Both the position numbers and the translations under genes were made by a program. Positions 32,306-40,560 of a stretch of DNA of 64,000 nt are shown one piece after another (the first letter of the stretch is position 1; each line of letters opens with the position of its first letter). Location of the stretch: assembly GCF_030731045.1 (NCBI RefSeq), contig NZ_JAVALS010000001.1, forward strand, positions 746,532 through 810,531. The letters are read 5' to 3'. This DNA comes from Arthrobacter horti (GTDB lineage: Bacteria > Actinomycetota > Actinomycetes > Actinomycetales > Micrococcaceae). The notes beneath the pieces are model-generated. The model worked only from the letters and a program-made list of their open reading frames with translations, was not told the origin of the DNA and made no database searches.

Positions 32306-32821
32306 TTGTCACAGCACGCCACCCTGTCCGGCCGCGGCCTGGCGGCCCTCGCCCTCCTGACCCTGGGCGCCGGACTGACGGCCTGCTCCCCCGGCCCCCA
32401 GGACTCCTCCGCGCCCAGCACCGCGCCGTCGTCGGCCTCGCCGCCGTCGTCCGCGCCGGCACCGACAGCCTCGCCGACCCAGCCCGCCGCACTGCCGTCC
32501 GGATTCCCCACGGCACTCCTTCCCACGATGCCCGGCATGGCCCTTGTCACGAGATCTCTCGCCACCCAGGGTGACTTCAGCACCATCGCCTTCAATGCGA
32601 CCGTGACTGCCAAGCCGGCGGACGTGGAGGCGTTCTACGCCCAGCGCTTCACCGCCCAGGGGTTCGCCGCACCCGCGGCCACCACCGTGGACGGCGTCCT
32701 GACCCGGATGTTCGTCCGCAGCAACGGCGACGAGACGATCAGCCTGAGCGTCGCGGACGCAGCCGGTGGCGGTTCGGCCGTGACCATCGGCGCCACCGTC
32801 CGGGCTGGCAGCGTCAAGTGA
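32306..32821 (+). CDS. Putative lipoprotein of unknown function
   Basis: With the TTG start at 32306 (AAGGAG six bases upstream) the protein has 171 residues: a signal peptide (SGRGLAALALLTLGAGLTAC) with lipobox LTAC and lipidated Cys27, a Ser/Pro/Ala-rich linker to about residue 60, then a compact domain (LPTMPGMALVTRSLATQGDF ... FYAQRFTAQGF ... ISLSVADAAGG). I do not recognise the domain. The gene position matches that of the mycobacterial lipoprotein gene lppM, but I see no clear sequence match. Its stop overlaps the next start by four bases (GTGA), so it is coupled to the polyprenyl synthase. Confidence 0.8.
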   Translation: MSQHATLSGRGLAALALLTLGAGLTACSPGPQDSSAPSTAPSSASPPSSAPAPTASPTQPAALPSGFPTALLPTMPGMALVTRSLATQGDFSTIAFNATVTAKPADVEAFYAQRFTAQGFAAPAATTVDGVLTRMFVRSNGDETISLSVADAAGGGSAVTIGATVRAGSVK

Positions 32822-33918
32822 ACGCCACCCTGCAGCAGAGCATCGCCGAGGAGCAGTCGGCCTTCATCACGGCGCTCAACACCACCTTGGATGATTTCCT
32901 GGACCGCCAGCAGCACCTGGTGTCGGACATCTCCCCTGACGTGGCGCCGCTCTTGGATTCGATCCGCACGCTGGTCAGCGGCGGGAAACGGATGCGGGCC
33001 CTTCTGGCGTACTGGGGGTTCCGGGCGGCCGGCGGCGCCGGTCTGTCCCACCAGGCCGTCCAGGCCGGGGTCGCACTGGAGCTCTTCCAGGGCGCGGCCC
33101 TCATCCACGACGACATCATCGACCGCTCGGCGACGCGACGCGGCCGGCCGAGTGTGCATCAGTCGTTCACGGACCTCCACGGGCGATCCGGCTGGCAGCT
33201 GGACCCGGAGCGGTTCGGGCAGGCGGCCGGCATCCTGACGGGCGATCTGTGCCTGTCCTTCAGCGAGGAGGCGTTCGCGTCCATCGGCCCGGCCACGGCC
33301 TCCGGCACCAAGGCACGGGAGATCTTCAACCGGATGCGGGCCGAGGTGATGGCCGGGCAGTATCTCGACATCCTGGAAGAGGTCGCCGGCCCGTTGCGGA
33401 CGGTGGCGGGCGCTGCGGGCCGGGCCCGGACGGTCCTGCGCTTCAAGTCGGCCAAGTACTCCACCGAGCACCCCCTGGCGCTCGGTGCGGCCATCGCGGG
33501 CGCCCCGGACGGCCTGCTGGAGCGGTTCTCCCGCTTCTCCCTCCCCCTCGGGGAGGCCTTCCAGCTGCGCGATGACGTCCTGGGCGTCTTCGGGGACCCG
33601 GCGACCACCGGCAAGCCGGCCGGGGACGATCTGCGCGAAGGCAAACGGACGTTGCTCGTGGCGTTCCTCCGCGAACTGGGCACGGAGGATCAGGTGCGCA
33701 ATCTCGAAGCGCTGCTGGGTCACGCCTCCATGAGCGACGACGACGTGCAACTGATCCGCGGAGACCTGCAGGTCTCCGGGGCGCTCGGCGCCGTCGAGGC
33801 GGAGATCTCGTCGCTCAGCACCGCCAGTGCCACGGCCCTCGACGAGCTGGACATCGCCGAAGCTCCGCGGCTCGCGCTGCACACTCTCGCCGAGGCGGCG
33901 GTCCGGCGCAAGGCCTGA
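32818..33918 (+). CDS. Polyprenyl (trans-isoprenyl) diphosphate synthase
   Basis: Chain-elongating prenyltransferase condensing isopentenyl diphosphate with allylic diphosphates, probably for menaquinone or carotenoid side chains. The 366-residue protein has GGKRMRALLAYWGF (substrate lysine/arginine), the first Asp-rich motif ALIHDDIIDRSATRRG, and the second as QLRDDVLGVFGDPATTGKPAGDD. The product length cannot be read safely. Synteny with Rv2173 (idsA2) suggests a short- to medium-chain product. It begins GTG in overlap with the lipoprotein gene. Confidence 0.92.
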   Translation: MNATLQQSIAEEQSAFITALNTTLDDFLDRQQHLVSDISPDVAPLLDSIRTLVSGGKRMRALLAYWGFRAAGGAGLSHQAVQAGVALELFQGAALIHDDIIDRSATRRGRPSVHQSFTDLHGRSGWQLDPERFGQAAGILTGDLCLSFSEEAFASIGPATASGTKAREIFNRMRAEVMAGQYLDILEEVAGPLRTVAGAAGRARTVLRFKSAKYSTEHPLALGAAIAGAPDGLLERFSRFSLPLGEAFQLRDDVLGVFGDPATTGKPAGDDLREGKRTLLVAFLRELGTEDQVRNLEALLGHASMSDDDVQLIRGDLQVSGALGAVEAEISSLSTASATALDELDIAEAPRLALHTLAEAAVRRKA

Positions 33919-33957
33919 GCCGGTCCTCCCCGCCGTCGGTGAAGGCCGGGGATACAT

Positions 33958-33987
33958 CTGTGGCCGGGGCGCATGCCCCGGCCACAG
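33958..33987. terminator. Bidirectional hairpin between the prenyl synthase and the Rv2175c-type gene
   Basis: A 13-bp perfect stem (33958-33970 with 33975-33987) with loop gcat, between two convergent genes and without a T run. Confidence 0.75.
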
Positions 33988-33990
33988 TCG

Positions 33991-34344
33991 TCACCAGGCG
34001 AGAGCCGAGGCCCTGCGCCGGATCTCCGTCTTCCGGCCCTCCCGCAGCGCGTCCACGGGGCGGCCCGGCAGCGACGGGTCGTCCGTGAAGAGCCACAGGA
34101 GGAGCTCCTCGTCGCTGAATCCCGCATCAGTCAGCACCGCGATGGTCCCCTTGAGGGAATCCAGCACCTCTCCTCCGCGCACGAATTCGGCCGGAACACT
34201 GCGGATCTTCCGCTCACCGAGCTTCAAAGCCACCAGGACCCGCTCATCGAGCAGACCGTGGACCCGGGAGATCTTCACATCAAGCACTTCCGCCACATCC
34301 GGAAGCGGAAGCCATTCGCCCACCAGGGCTTCAATTTCACTCAC
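33991..34344 (-). CDS. Rv2175c-type winged-helix DNA-binding protein
   Basis: A 117-residue protein starting at GTG 34344 (MSEIEALVGEWLPLPDVAEV), with TTGGAGGG upstream. The N-terminal half is a small winged helix-turn-helix (LPDVAEVLDVKISRVHGLLD). The C-terminal part (LDSLKGTIAVLTDAGFSDEE ... LLWLFTDD) is the Rv2175c C-terminal domain that helps dimerisation. In M. tuberculosis Rv2175c is phosphorylated by the neighbouring kinase PknL. A PASTA kinase also follows here. The N-terminal tail that carries the mycobacterial phospho-Thr is missing. Confidence 0.85.
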   Translation of the reverse strand: MSEIEALVGEWLPLPDVAEVLDVKISRVHGLLDERVLVALKLGERKIRSVPAEFVRGGEVLDSLKGTIAVLTDAGFSDEELLLWLFTDDPSLPGRPVDALREGRKTEIRRRASALAW

Positions 34345-34532
34345 CCTCCAAGGGTGCCACGTCCCACCACACCGCACCTAGCCCGTAGCATGGACCATCC
34401 GCCGGTCACCGGTATGACACGCCGTGGAAACTGCCAGTCATTTCACCCGTTCTTGTGCTAGCGCCTATTTCATGAGAGATTCACTTTGGTCACAGATTCA
34501 ACATGGCCATCACTATTCACACACGCACCACA

Positions 34533-34562
34533 GGCCCCACGGACACCGTTCCGTGCAGGGCC
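34533..34562 (+). other. Stem-loop in the leader of the LysM/SLT gene
   Basis: GGCCC-CACGGA (34533-34543), loop caccgt, TCCGTG-CA-GGGCC (34550-34562): 11 paired bases with a 2-base bulge, 23 bases before the start codon. It could control translation or be incidental. It does not match a riboswitch I know. Confidence 0.4.
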
Positions 34563-34585
34563 CCGGACGCCAAGGACGAGACTGA

Positions 34586-35920
34586 ATGACGAATCACGCT
34601 TCGCCGAAGAACCGTTCGCGGGCAACCGCTGCCGCCGTCGCCACCGCCGCGATCCCCGCCGTCGTCGTGTCGTCCTTCGCGCTGGCGCAGCCCGCGCAGG
34701 CGCCGGCGCCCCAGAGCCAGCCCACGGTCAAGCGGCTCCCGCAGGGGCTTGAGGCCGCCATCGCCGGCCGCAGCTCCGCCGCCCTTCTCCCCGCCGCTCA
34801 GGTGGCCACCGCTCTGCCGAGCGCGATGCGAATCGCCCTCACGGCCGTGCCGGACAGCTACCGGATCGTCTCCGGAGACACCATGAGCGGAATCGCCGGC
34901 CGCTATGGACTCAGCCTGAGTGCGCTGCTCCGTCTCAACGGCATGCGTGAGACCCAGATCATCTACCCCGGACAGGTCATCCGCCTCAAGGCGGCGCCGT
35001 CCACCAGCGCCCCCGCCACCAGCCCGGCCGCACCGCAGCAAGGCGGCTCCGTCTACACGGTGAAGTCCGGCGACACGCTGGGCGCCATCGCGATGCGCCA
35101 CGGGGTGAGTCTGGGCTCCCTCCTGTCCTGGAACGGGCTCCAGATGACCTCGATCATCTACCCCGGCCAGAAGGTCAAGGTCTCCGCCCCGGGCGCTGTG
35201 GTCCCTCAGTCCAGCGGCACCACGACGCCCACCGCGCCGAGTGCCCCCAGCACCGCCGGCGGCTACCTCATCAAGGCCGGGGACACGCTGGGCGCCATCG
35301 CCGCCCGCCACAATGTCTCCCTGGGTTCGCTGCTCGACGCCAACAAGCTGAAGATCAGCTCGATCATCTACCCCGGCCAGCGGCTGGCGATCCCCGGCGC
35401 CGCGCAGAGCGGCGGATCCGAGGCGCCGGGAGGCCTGGTCCCGGACTCCTTCCTCGGCTACACGTACCCGAAGGCCGTGGTCGATTCAGCCAACCGCAAC
35501 AAGGCTCTCCTCAATGCCGCACCCGTGCCCACCCGCGCGGAGATGAAGCAGATCGTGGCTGACACGGCCCGTCGCATGGGAGTCGAGCCTGCCCTGGCCA
35601 TGGCCTTCGCCTACCAGGAGTCGGGCTTCAATCAGCGCGCGGTCTCACCGGCCAATGCCATCGGGACCATGCAGGTGATCCCGAGCTCCGGCGAGTGGGC
35701 CTCCCAGCTGGTGGGCCGCAAGCTGAACCTGCTGGATCCCTACGACAACGCGACGGCCGGCATCGCGATCATCCGCTCCCTGCTGCAGACCAGCAGGAAC
35801 ATGGACTACGCGATCGCCGGTTACTACCAGGGCCAGTACTCGGTGGACAAGTACGGCATGTACAAGGACACGAAGGCGTACGTCGCGGCCATCAAGGCCC
35901 ACCGCGCCACGTTCCTCTGA
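34586..35920 (+). CDS. Secreted LysM and lytic transglycosylase (SLT) protein
   Basis: Probable peptidoglycan hydrolase. The 444-residue protein has a signal peptide (residues 1-39, cleavage near AQPAQA). Three LysM repeats follow at about 92-135, 156-199 and 226-270, each with YxI/VxSGDTLxxIA and IIYPGQ. A C-terminal transglycosylase SLT domain spans about 320-440. The likely catalytic Glu is in AYQESGFNQRA (residue 345), followed by AIGTMQVIP. LysM 2 and 3 are nearly identical at DNA level, which suggests recent duplication. It sits between the Rv2175c-type gene and the PASTA kinase, both linked to wall growth. Confidence 0.92.
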   Translation: MTNHASPKNRSRATAAAVATAAIPAVVVSSFALAQPAQAPAPQSQPTVKRLPQGLEAAIAGRSSAALLPAAQVATALPSAMRIALTAVPDSYRIVSGDTMSGIAGRYGLSLSALLRLNGMRETQIIYPGQVIRLKAAPSTSAPATSPAAPQQGGSVYTVKSGDTLGAIAMRHGVSLGSLLSWNGLQMTSIIYPGQKVKVSAPGAVVPQSSGTTTPTAPSAPSTAGGYLIKAGDTLGAIAARHNVSLGSLLDANKLKISSIIYPGQRLAIPGAAQSGGSEAPGGLVPDSFLGYTYPKAVVDSANRNKALLNAAPVPTRAEMKQIVADTARRMGVEPALAMAFAYQESGFNQRAVSPANAIGTMQVIPSSGEWASQLVGRKLNLLDPYDNATAGIAIIRSLLQTSRNMDYAIAGYYQGQYSVDKYGMYKDTKAYVAAIKAHRATFL

Positions 35921-35931
35921 GAACGACGACC

Positions 35932-35976
35932 GAACGGCCAGGGTCCGGCACTTCACGTGCCTGACCCTGGCCGTTC
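35932..35976. terminator. Hairpin terminator after the LysM/SLT gene
   Basis: A 13-bp perfect stem (35932-35944 with 35964-35976), with further pairing of CCGGCAC against GTGCCTG inside. It lies 11 bases after the stop. Confidence 0.75.
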
Positions 35977-36024
35977 CGCGTTCCGGCACGGGCGCCGGAT
36001 CACGGCACGGCGGGACCGCTCGCG

Positions 36025-36030
36025 TAGGAT
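36025..36030 (+). promoter_or_regulatory. -10 element for the PASTA kinase gene, leaderless type
   Basis: TAGGAT lies exactly six bases before GTG 36037, the same box and distance as at map and dnaE. The intervening CGAAGG could also act as a minimal ribosome-binding site. Confidence 0.45.
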
Positions 36031-36036
36031 CGAAGG

Positions 36037-38079
36037 GTGCAAAACCGCTCTGAAGACCCGCTGCTCGGCACGATCGTGGACAACAGGTACCGTGTCCTCG
36101 AACGGATCGCCGACGGCGGCATGTCCACCGTGTACAAGGCTCTGCACATCGCTCTGGAACGTCCCGTGGCACTCAAGGTGCTCCACCCGCAACTGGCCGC
36201 GGACGAGGCGTTCGTGGAGCGCTTCGCCCGGGAGGCACGGTCCTCCGCCCGGCTCTCCCACCCCCACGTGGTGGCCGTCCTGGACCATGGCCGGCAGGGG
36301 AACCTGACATATCTGGTCATGGAGTACATCCAGGGCCGGACGCTCCGCGACGTCATCCGCTCGGAAGGCGCACTGTCGCCGCGCGTCGCGATCAGCTATC
36401 TGGCGCCCGCGCTCGAAGGCCTGGCGGCCGCGCACGACGCCGGGCTGATCCATCGGGACATCAAGCCGGAGAACGTCCTCATCTCCCACGACGGGGCCGT
36501 CAAGGTGGGCGACTTCGGGCTGGCCCGTCTCGCGACCACCCGCACCAGCACCGGCGAGCTCCTGGGCACGGCCGCGTACCTCTCCCCGGAGCTGTTCCAG
36601 CGGCAGGACGCCGATGCCCGCAGTGACGTGTACTCCTGCGGCATCCTCCTCTACGAGCTCCTCACCGGGTCGGTGCCGTTCACGGGTGACATGCCCATCC
36701 AGGTGGCCTACCAACACGTCAATGACGCGGTCCCGGCTCCGTCGCTGAAGCGTCCGGGGCTGGCGCAGGACTTCGATGAGCTGGTCCAGTGGGCCACCGC
36801 CAAGGACCCCGACCAGCGGCCCGTCGACGCGGGAGCGTTCCTCGGCGAGCTGCGCCACGTCTCGGCCGCGCTGCCGCCCGAAGCACTCGATCTCGCGGCG
36901 CCGCCGGCCGCGCGTCCCACCGCCGAGGCGGCCACGGAGGCCATCGGCCTGTTCGGCCACGCCACTGAGGCCCTGAGCGCCGCCGGTTCGGCCACCCAGG
37001 TCCTCAGCCCGGAGCACGACCCGACGTCGGTCCTCGGCCCGCTGCCCGGCCAGGATGCCACGACCGTCCTTCCGGCGGCGACTCCCGAGGCCTCGCCGAG
37101 CAAGCGGGAGCAGCGGCGCCTCGACAAGGAGGAGGCCAGGAGGCGTGAACGGGCACTGGCGACGCCGACGCGGCAGCTGCGTTCCGGCAATCCTCGGCGC
37201 CGCGGCTTGCTCTGGGCGGGTCTCATCGTGCTGCTGGCCGTGCTCGCGGCACTGGCAGGCTGGTTCTTCGCAATGGGCCCCGGCGCTCAAGTCACCCTTC
37301 CGGATCTGAAGAATCAGCCCTCGGGTCAGGCGTCCGACATCCTGAACGGCTACGGGGTCCATTCGAGCGAGCAGCAGGTCTTCGATGACAAGGTCGGCCG
37401 CGGTCTCGTGGTGGCCACGGAGCCCGCGGCGGGCACCGTGATCCGTAAATTCGAAAGCGTGCAGCTCCTGGTCTCCAAGGGCCCACAGCTGTTCGCGGTC
37501 CCGAGCCTGAGCGGGCAGAGCCTCGACGCCGCCCGCACGGCGCTCACCGAGGCGAACCTGGCGACCGGCACCGCGTCACAGGACTTCAGCGACTCCGTGC
37601 CCGCCGGCCGGATCATCGGTCAGGACCCGTCCGCCGGGACACTGCTGCGCCGGGAGTCCCCGGTGAACCTGGTGGTGTCCAAGGGGCCTCAGCCGATTCC
37701 CGTACCGTCCGTGCTCGGCCTGGGCGCCGACGAGGCGGCCAAGAAGCTGCAAGCCGCGGGGCTCGCAGCGTCCGTCGCTCCGGAGCAGGTCTTCAGCAAG
37801 GAGGTCCCGGCGGGCAAGGTGGTCACGCAGAAGCCCGCCGGGGGCACCCTTTTCAAGGGGCAGACGGTCACTCTGACCGTCTCCAAGGGACCGCGCATGG
37901 TGAAGGTGCCCGATGTCTTCGGCAAGTCGGAGAAGGACGCCGTCCAGATCCTCCAGGCGGCCGGCTTCACGGTGCAGAGCGACTACACCTACGGGCGGCC
38001 CATCTTCGGGCTGGTGGCCGGACAGGACAAGACCGGCGAGCAGCCCGAAGGCTCCACGATCACCATCACGGTCGCCTAG
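36037..38079 (+). CDS. pknL: PASTA-domain Ser/Thr protein kinase (PknL-like)
   Basis: Membrane kinase sensing cell-wall fragments. The 680-residue protein has a cytoplasmic kinase domain (about 15-280): the Gly loop IADGGMSTVYKA, Lys47 in VALKVL, Asp141 in HRDIKPEN, the DFG at 159-161, and the activation loop TTRTSTGELLGTAAYLSPE with several candidate phospho-Thr. A linker rich in acidic and basic stretches follows, then one membrane helix (GLIVLLAVLAALAGWFF, about residue 395) and four extracellular PASTA repeats to the end. Position and the Rv2175c-type neighbour support PknL. The mycobacterial protein lacks PASTA repeats, so the layout here is closer to corynebacterial PknL. Its 3' end overlaps marR by 14 bases. 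Confidence 0.92.
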   Translation: MQNRSEDPLLGTIVDNRYRVLERIADGGMSTVYKALHIALERPVALKVLHPQLAADEAFVERFAREARSSARLSHPHVVAVLDHGRQGNLTYLVMEYIQGRTLRDVIRSEGALSPRVAISYLAPALEGLAAAHDAGLIHRDIKPENVLISHDGAVKVGDFGLARLATTRTSTGELLGTAAYLSPELFQRQDADARSDVYSCGILLYELLTGSVPFTGDMPIQVAYQHVNDAVPAPSLKRPGLAQDFDELVQWATAKDPDQRPVDAGAFLGELRHVSAALPPEALDLAAPPAARPTAEAATEAIGLFGHATEALSAAGSATQVLSPEHDPTSVLGPLPGQDATTVLPAATPEASPSKREQRRLDKEEARRRERALATPTRQLRSGNPRRRGLLWAGLIVLLAVLAALAGWFFAMGPGAQVTLPDLKNQPSGQASDILNGYGVHSSEQQVFDDKVGRGLVVATEPAAGTVIRKFESVQLLVSKGPQLFAVPSLSGQSLDAARTALTEANLATGTASQDFSDSVPAGRIIGQDPSAGTLLRRESPVNLVVSKGPQPIPVPSVLGLGADEAAKKLQAAGLAASVAPEQVFSKEVPAGKVVTQKPAGGTLFKGQTVTLTVSKGPRMVKVPDVFGKSEKDAVQILQAAGFTVQSDYTYGRPIFGLVAGQDKTGEQPEGSTITITVA

Positions 38080-38533
38080 GCGGGATCCTCCAGGCCTCCC
38101 CGGTGCCCGGATGCGCTTCCAGGAGTGAGTCCAGGAGGCGCTTGAGCTGTTCCCGGTCCTCCGCGTCCAGGGTGGAGAAGTACTCCTCCCCCCGCTGAGC
38201 CCGGACAGCCCAGATGCGGCGTTCCAGCTCCCGCCCCTCTGCCGTGGCGGCCAGGAGCATCGCCCGGCCATCCATGGGGTCCTCGGCGCGCACGATCAGG
38301 CCTTCCGATTCCAGCTGAGCGATCACCTCGGCCGCCGATCGGGGGGCGATCCGCAGCATGGCCGCAACGTCACGCTGGCGTGGCGGATCGCCATCATGCG
38401 TGGCGATCACGTGCAGCGCCCGCCACTGGTGCGGGGAGATCCCGAACGGTGCCAGATCCGCCATCCAGCTGCGGCGCAGGCCGCGGGAGACGGAGTGGAC
38501 CAGATCGGCGAGCTCCATGCGATCTGAATTCAT
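38066..38533 (-). CDS. MarR-family transcriptional regulator
   Basis: A 155-residue winged-helix protein (MNSDRMELADLVHSVSRGLR). The core GISPHQWRALHVIATHDGDP, RQRDVAAMLRIAPRSAAEVI and the wing SEGLIVRAEDPMDGRAMLLAAT are typical MarR. It is divergent from an ABC exporter gene and probably represses it and itself. ATG 38533 has TACAGT six bases upstream. A 13-bp palindrome lies beyond it in the shared promoter region. The ligand is unknown. Longer in-frame readings upstream run antisense through the exporter gene and are rejected. Confidence 0.9.
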   Translation of the reverse strand: MNSDRMELADLVHSVSRGLRRSWMADLAPFGISPHQWRALHVIATHDGDPPRQRDVAAMLRIAPRSAAEVIAQLESEGLIVRAEDPMDGRAMLLAATAEGRELERRIWAVRAQRGEEYFSTLDAEDREQLKRLLDSLLEAHPGTGEAWRIPPRRP

Positions 38534-38539
38534 GTCTTC

Positions 38540-38576
38540 ACTGTAGCGCCAGGGAATAGATTGAGAGGTAACCTCT
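38540..38576. promoter_or_regulatory. marR promoter and candidate MarR operator
   Basis: On the minus strand TACAGT (38540-38545) lies six bases before the marR ATG. The palindrome AGAGGT-A-ACCTCT (38564-38576) lies about 18 bases further upstream, near the expected -35 position, in the gap between marR and the divergent exporter. Confidence 0.55.
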
Positions 38577-38654
38577 TTATATGTGTGACGGGAGTGCACG
38601 CTCCCCCGCGGCGGACCCGGCCCGCCCACCCTTCTTCCAGCCAGGAGGCCATGA

Positions 38655-40517
38655 ATGACGCACGGAGCCGTTCCCCACAGCCCTCGCGCCGGCGCAGGCC
38701 GCATGATGGGCGGCCCCGGCCGGGTGAGCAAGGCCGATCGCTCCCAGCTGGCCCAGCACCCGGTGAGCAAACGCCGGATCGCGGCGCTCTTCTCGGCGTA
38801 CACGCGGCCGCTGCTGCTGGTGGTGGTCCTCATCACCGGAAGCTCGGTGGTCTCGCTCTTCCAGCCCTTCCTGGTGCGCGGCGTGATCGACGACGCGCTG
38901 CCGCACGGGCGCGTCCAGCTGCTGGTCCTCCTAGTCCTCGGCATGGTCGCCGTCGCGGCCGTCAACGCCGTCATCGGCGTGTGGCAGACCTGGATCTCCA
39001 CGCGCGTCGGCCAGGGCGTCATGCACGATCTGCGAACGCGGCTGTTCGGACACCTCCAGGCCCAGTCCCTGGGGTTCTTCACCCGGACCCACGGCGGTGA
39101 AGTGCAGTCGCGCATGACCAACGACATCAACGGGATGCAGAACCTGGTCACCAACACGGCCACCGCGGTGGCATCCAATGTGACCACCGCCATCGGCACG
39201 ATGATCGCCATGGTGGCGCTCTCCCCCTGGCTCAGCCTGGTCTCACTCCTGGTGCTCCCGCCTTCCGTGTGGGTGGCCCGCAAGGTGGCCCTGCAGCGCC
39301 GTGACATCACGGCGAAGCAGCAGGCCAAGATGGCAGAACTGCAGACGTATGTGGACGAGGGCCTCTCCGTGTCCGGGATCCGCCTGGCCAAGACCCTCGG
39401 ATCGACCGGGCGCGATGCTCTCCGCTTCGGTGAGGCGAGCCGGGATCTGGCCGAGCTGGAGATGCACTCTCAGCTGGCCGGCCGCTGGCGCATGGCCGCT
39501 CTCCAGGTGGTCTTCGCCGCCATCCCGGCCGTCATCTACCTGGCAGCCGGGTTCCCGGTCGGTGGGGCGGGCCTCTCGATCGGAACGATCGTGGCCTACA
39601 CGGCTCTGCAGTCGGGGCTTCTGCGCCCCGTCATGGGCCTCATGAGCGTGGGTGTTCAGTGGGTGACGGCCATGGCGTTCTTCTCCCGGATCTTCGAGTG
39701 GCTGGACCTGGTGCCGGAGATCAAAGAGCCGGAGAACCCGGTCGCCGTGGACCCGGCCCGCGTCCGCGGCGAGGTCCGCTTCGAGCAGGTCTCCTTCTCC
39801 TACCCCGGCAGCGACCGCGAGGTGCTCCACGACGTCAGCGTGAGGATCCCCGCAGGCACCACCACCGCCGTCGTCGGCCACACCGGTTCCGGCAAGTCGA
39901 CGCTGGCGTCCCTCCTCCCCCGGCTGAACGACACCGGCGCCGGGCGGGTCACGATCGATGGCGTCGACGTCAGGGACTTCAGCTTCGACGATCTGGCGAA
40001 GCTCGTCGGCGTCGTCTCGCAGGAGACGTACCTGGTGCACGCCTCCGTGCGGGACAATCTGCTGATCGCCGCCCCTGATGCCTCGGACGATGTCCTCTGG
40101 GAGGCACTCGAGGCGGCCCATGTGGCGGAGCTGGTCCGCGGCCTGCCCGGCGGGCTGGACACCATGGTGGGTGCCCGGGGCCACCGCTTCTCCGGCGGGG
40201 AGCAGCAGCGCCTGGCCATCGCTCGGACCCTCCTGCGCAACCCCCGGGTCCTGGTGCTGGACGAGGCCACGAGCGCTCTGGACAATACCACGGAGGCTCA
40301 GGTGCAGGCGGCCCTGGACCACCTGGCCGCCACCCGCACCACCCTGACCATCGCACACCGCCTGTCCACGGTGGAGGATGCGGACCAGATCGTGGTGCTC
40401 GACGACGGCCAGGTGCTGGAGCGCGGCACCGCACCGGAGCTGCGGGCCGCCGGCGGCGCGTTCGCCGAGCTGTCCGCGCGGCAGCTCATCGAAGACGACG
40501 AAGCCCAGGTCCGCTGA
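38655..40517 (+). CDS. ABC exporter, fused permease and ATPase (multidrug/lipid type)
   Basis: A 620-residue half-transporter that should work as a dimer. It has a soluble N-terminus of about 45 residues, a six-helix ABC type IV membrane domain (about 50-340) and a nucleotide-binding domain with Walker A VGHTGSGKST, Q-loop GVVSQETYLV, signature FSGGEQQRLAIARTLL, Walker B VLVLDEATSALD and the switch His in LTIAHRLST. The substrate is unknown, and control by the divergent MarR suggests a drug or aromatic compound. The start is ATG 38655, with AGGAGG upstream. Confidence 0.93.
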   Translation: MTHGAVPHSPRAGAGRMMGGPGRVSKADRSQLAQHPVSKRRIAALFSAYTRPLLLVVVLITGSSVVSLFQPFLVRGVIDDALPHGRVQLLVLLVLGMVAVAAVNAVIGVWQTWISTRVGQGVMHDLRTRLFGHLQAQSLGFFTRTHGGEVQSRMTNDINGMQNLVTNTATAVASNVTTAIGTMIAMVALSPWLSLVSLLVLPPSVWVARKVALQRRDITAKQQAKMAELQTYVDEGLSVSGIRLAKTLGSTGRDALRFGEASRDLAELEMHSQLAGRWRMAALQVVFAAIPAVIYLAAGFPVGGAGLSIGTIVAYTALQSGLLRPVMGLMSVGVQWVTAMAFFSRIFEWLDLVPEIKEPENPVAVDPARVRGEVRFEQVSFSYPGSDREVLHDVSVRIPAGTTTAVVGHTGSGKSTLASLLPRLNDTGAGRVTIDGVDVRDFSFDDLAKLVGVVSQETYLVHASVRDNLLIAAPDASDDVLWEALEAAHVAELVRGLPGGLDTMVGARGHRFSGGEQQRLAIARTLLRNPRVLVLDEATSALDNTTEAQVQAALDHLAATRTTLTIAHRLSTVEDADQIVVLDDGQVLERGTAPELRAAGGAFAELSARQLIEDDEAQVR

Positions 40518-40560
40518 CGGGTGTCAGACGGCCTGGGCCTCGTGGCGGTCCGGGCGGGAC

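Noticed and set aside
32205-32516. N-terminal extension of dinB by about 100 residues
   Set aside because: Low-complexity Arg/Gly sequence overlapping the divergent lipoprotein gene. The family start and a -10 box place the start at 32204.
34345-34585. Possible c-di-AMP (ydaO) riboswitch before the LysM/SLT gene
   Set aside because: Such switches precede wall hydrolases in actinobacteria, but the conserved cores are not present. Only a short stem-loop is seen.
38534-39391. Long N-terminal extension of the MarR frame
   Set aside because: It runs antisense through the ABC exporter gene. The MarR domain begins exactly at ATG 38533.
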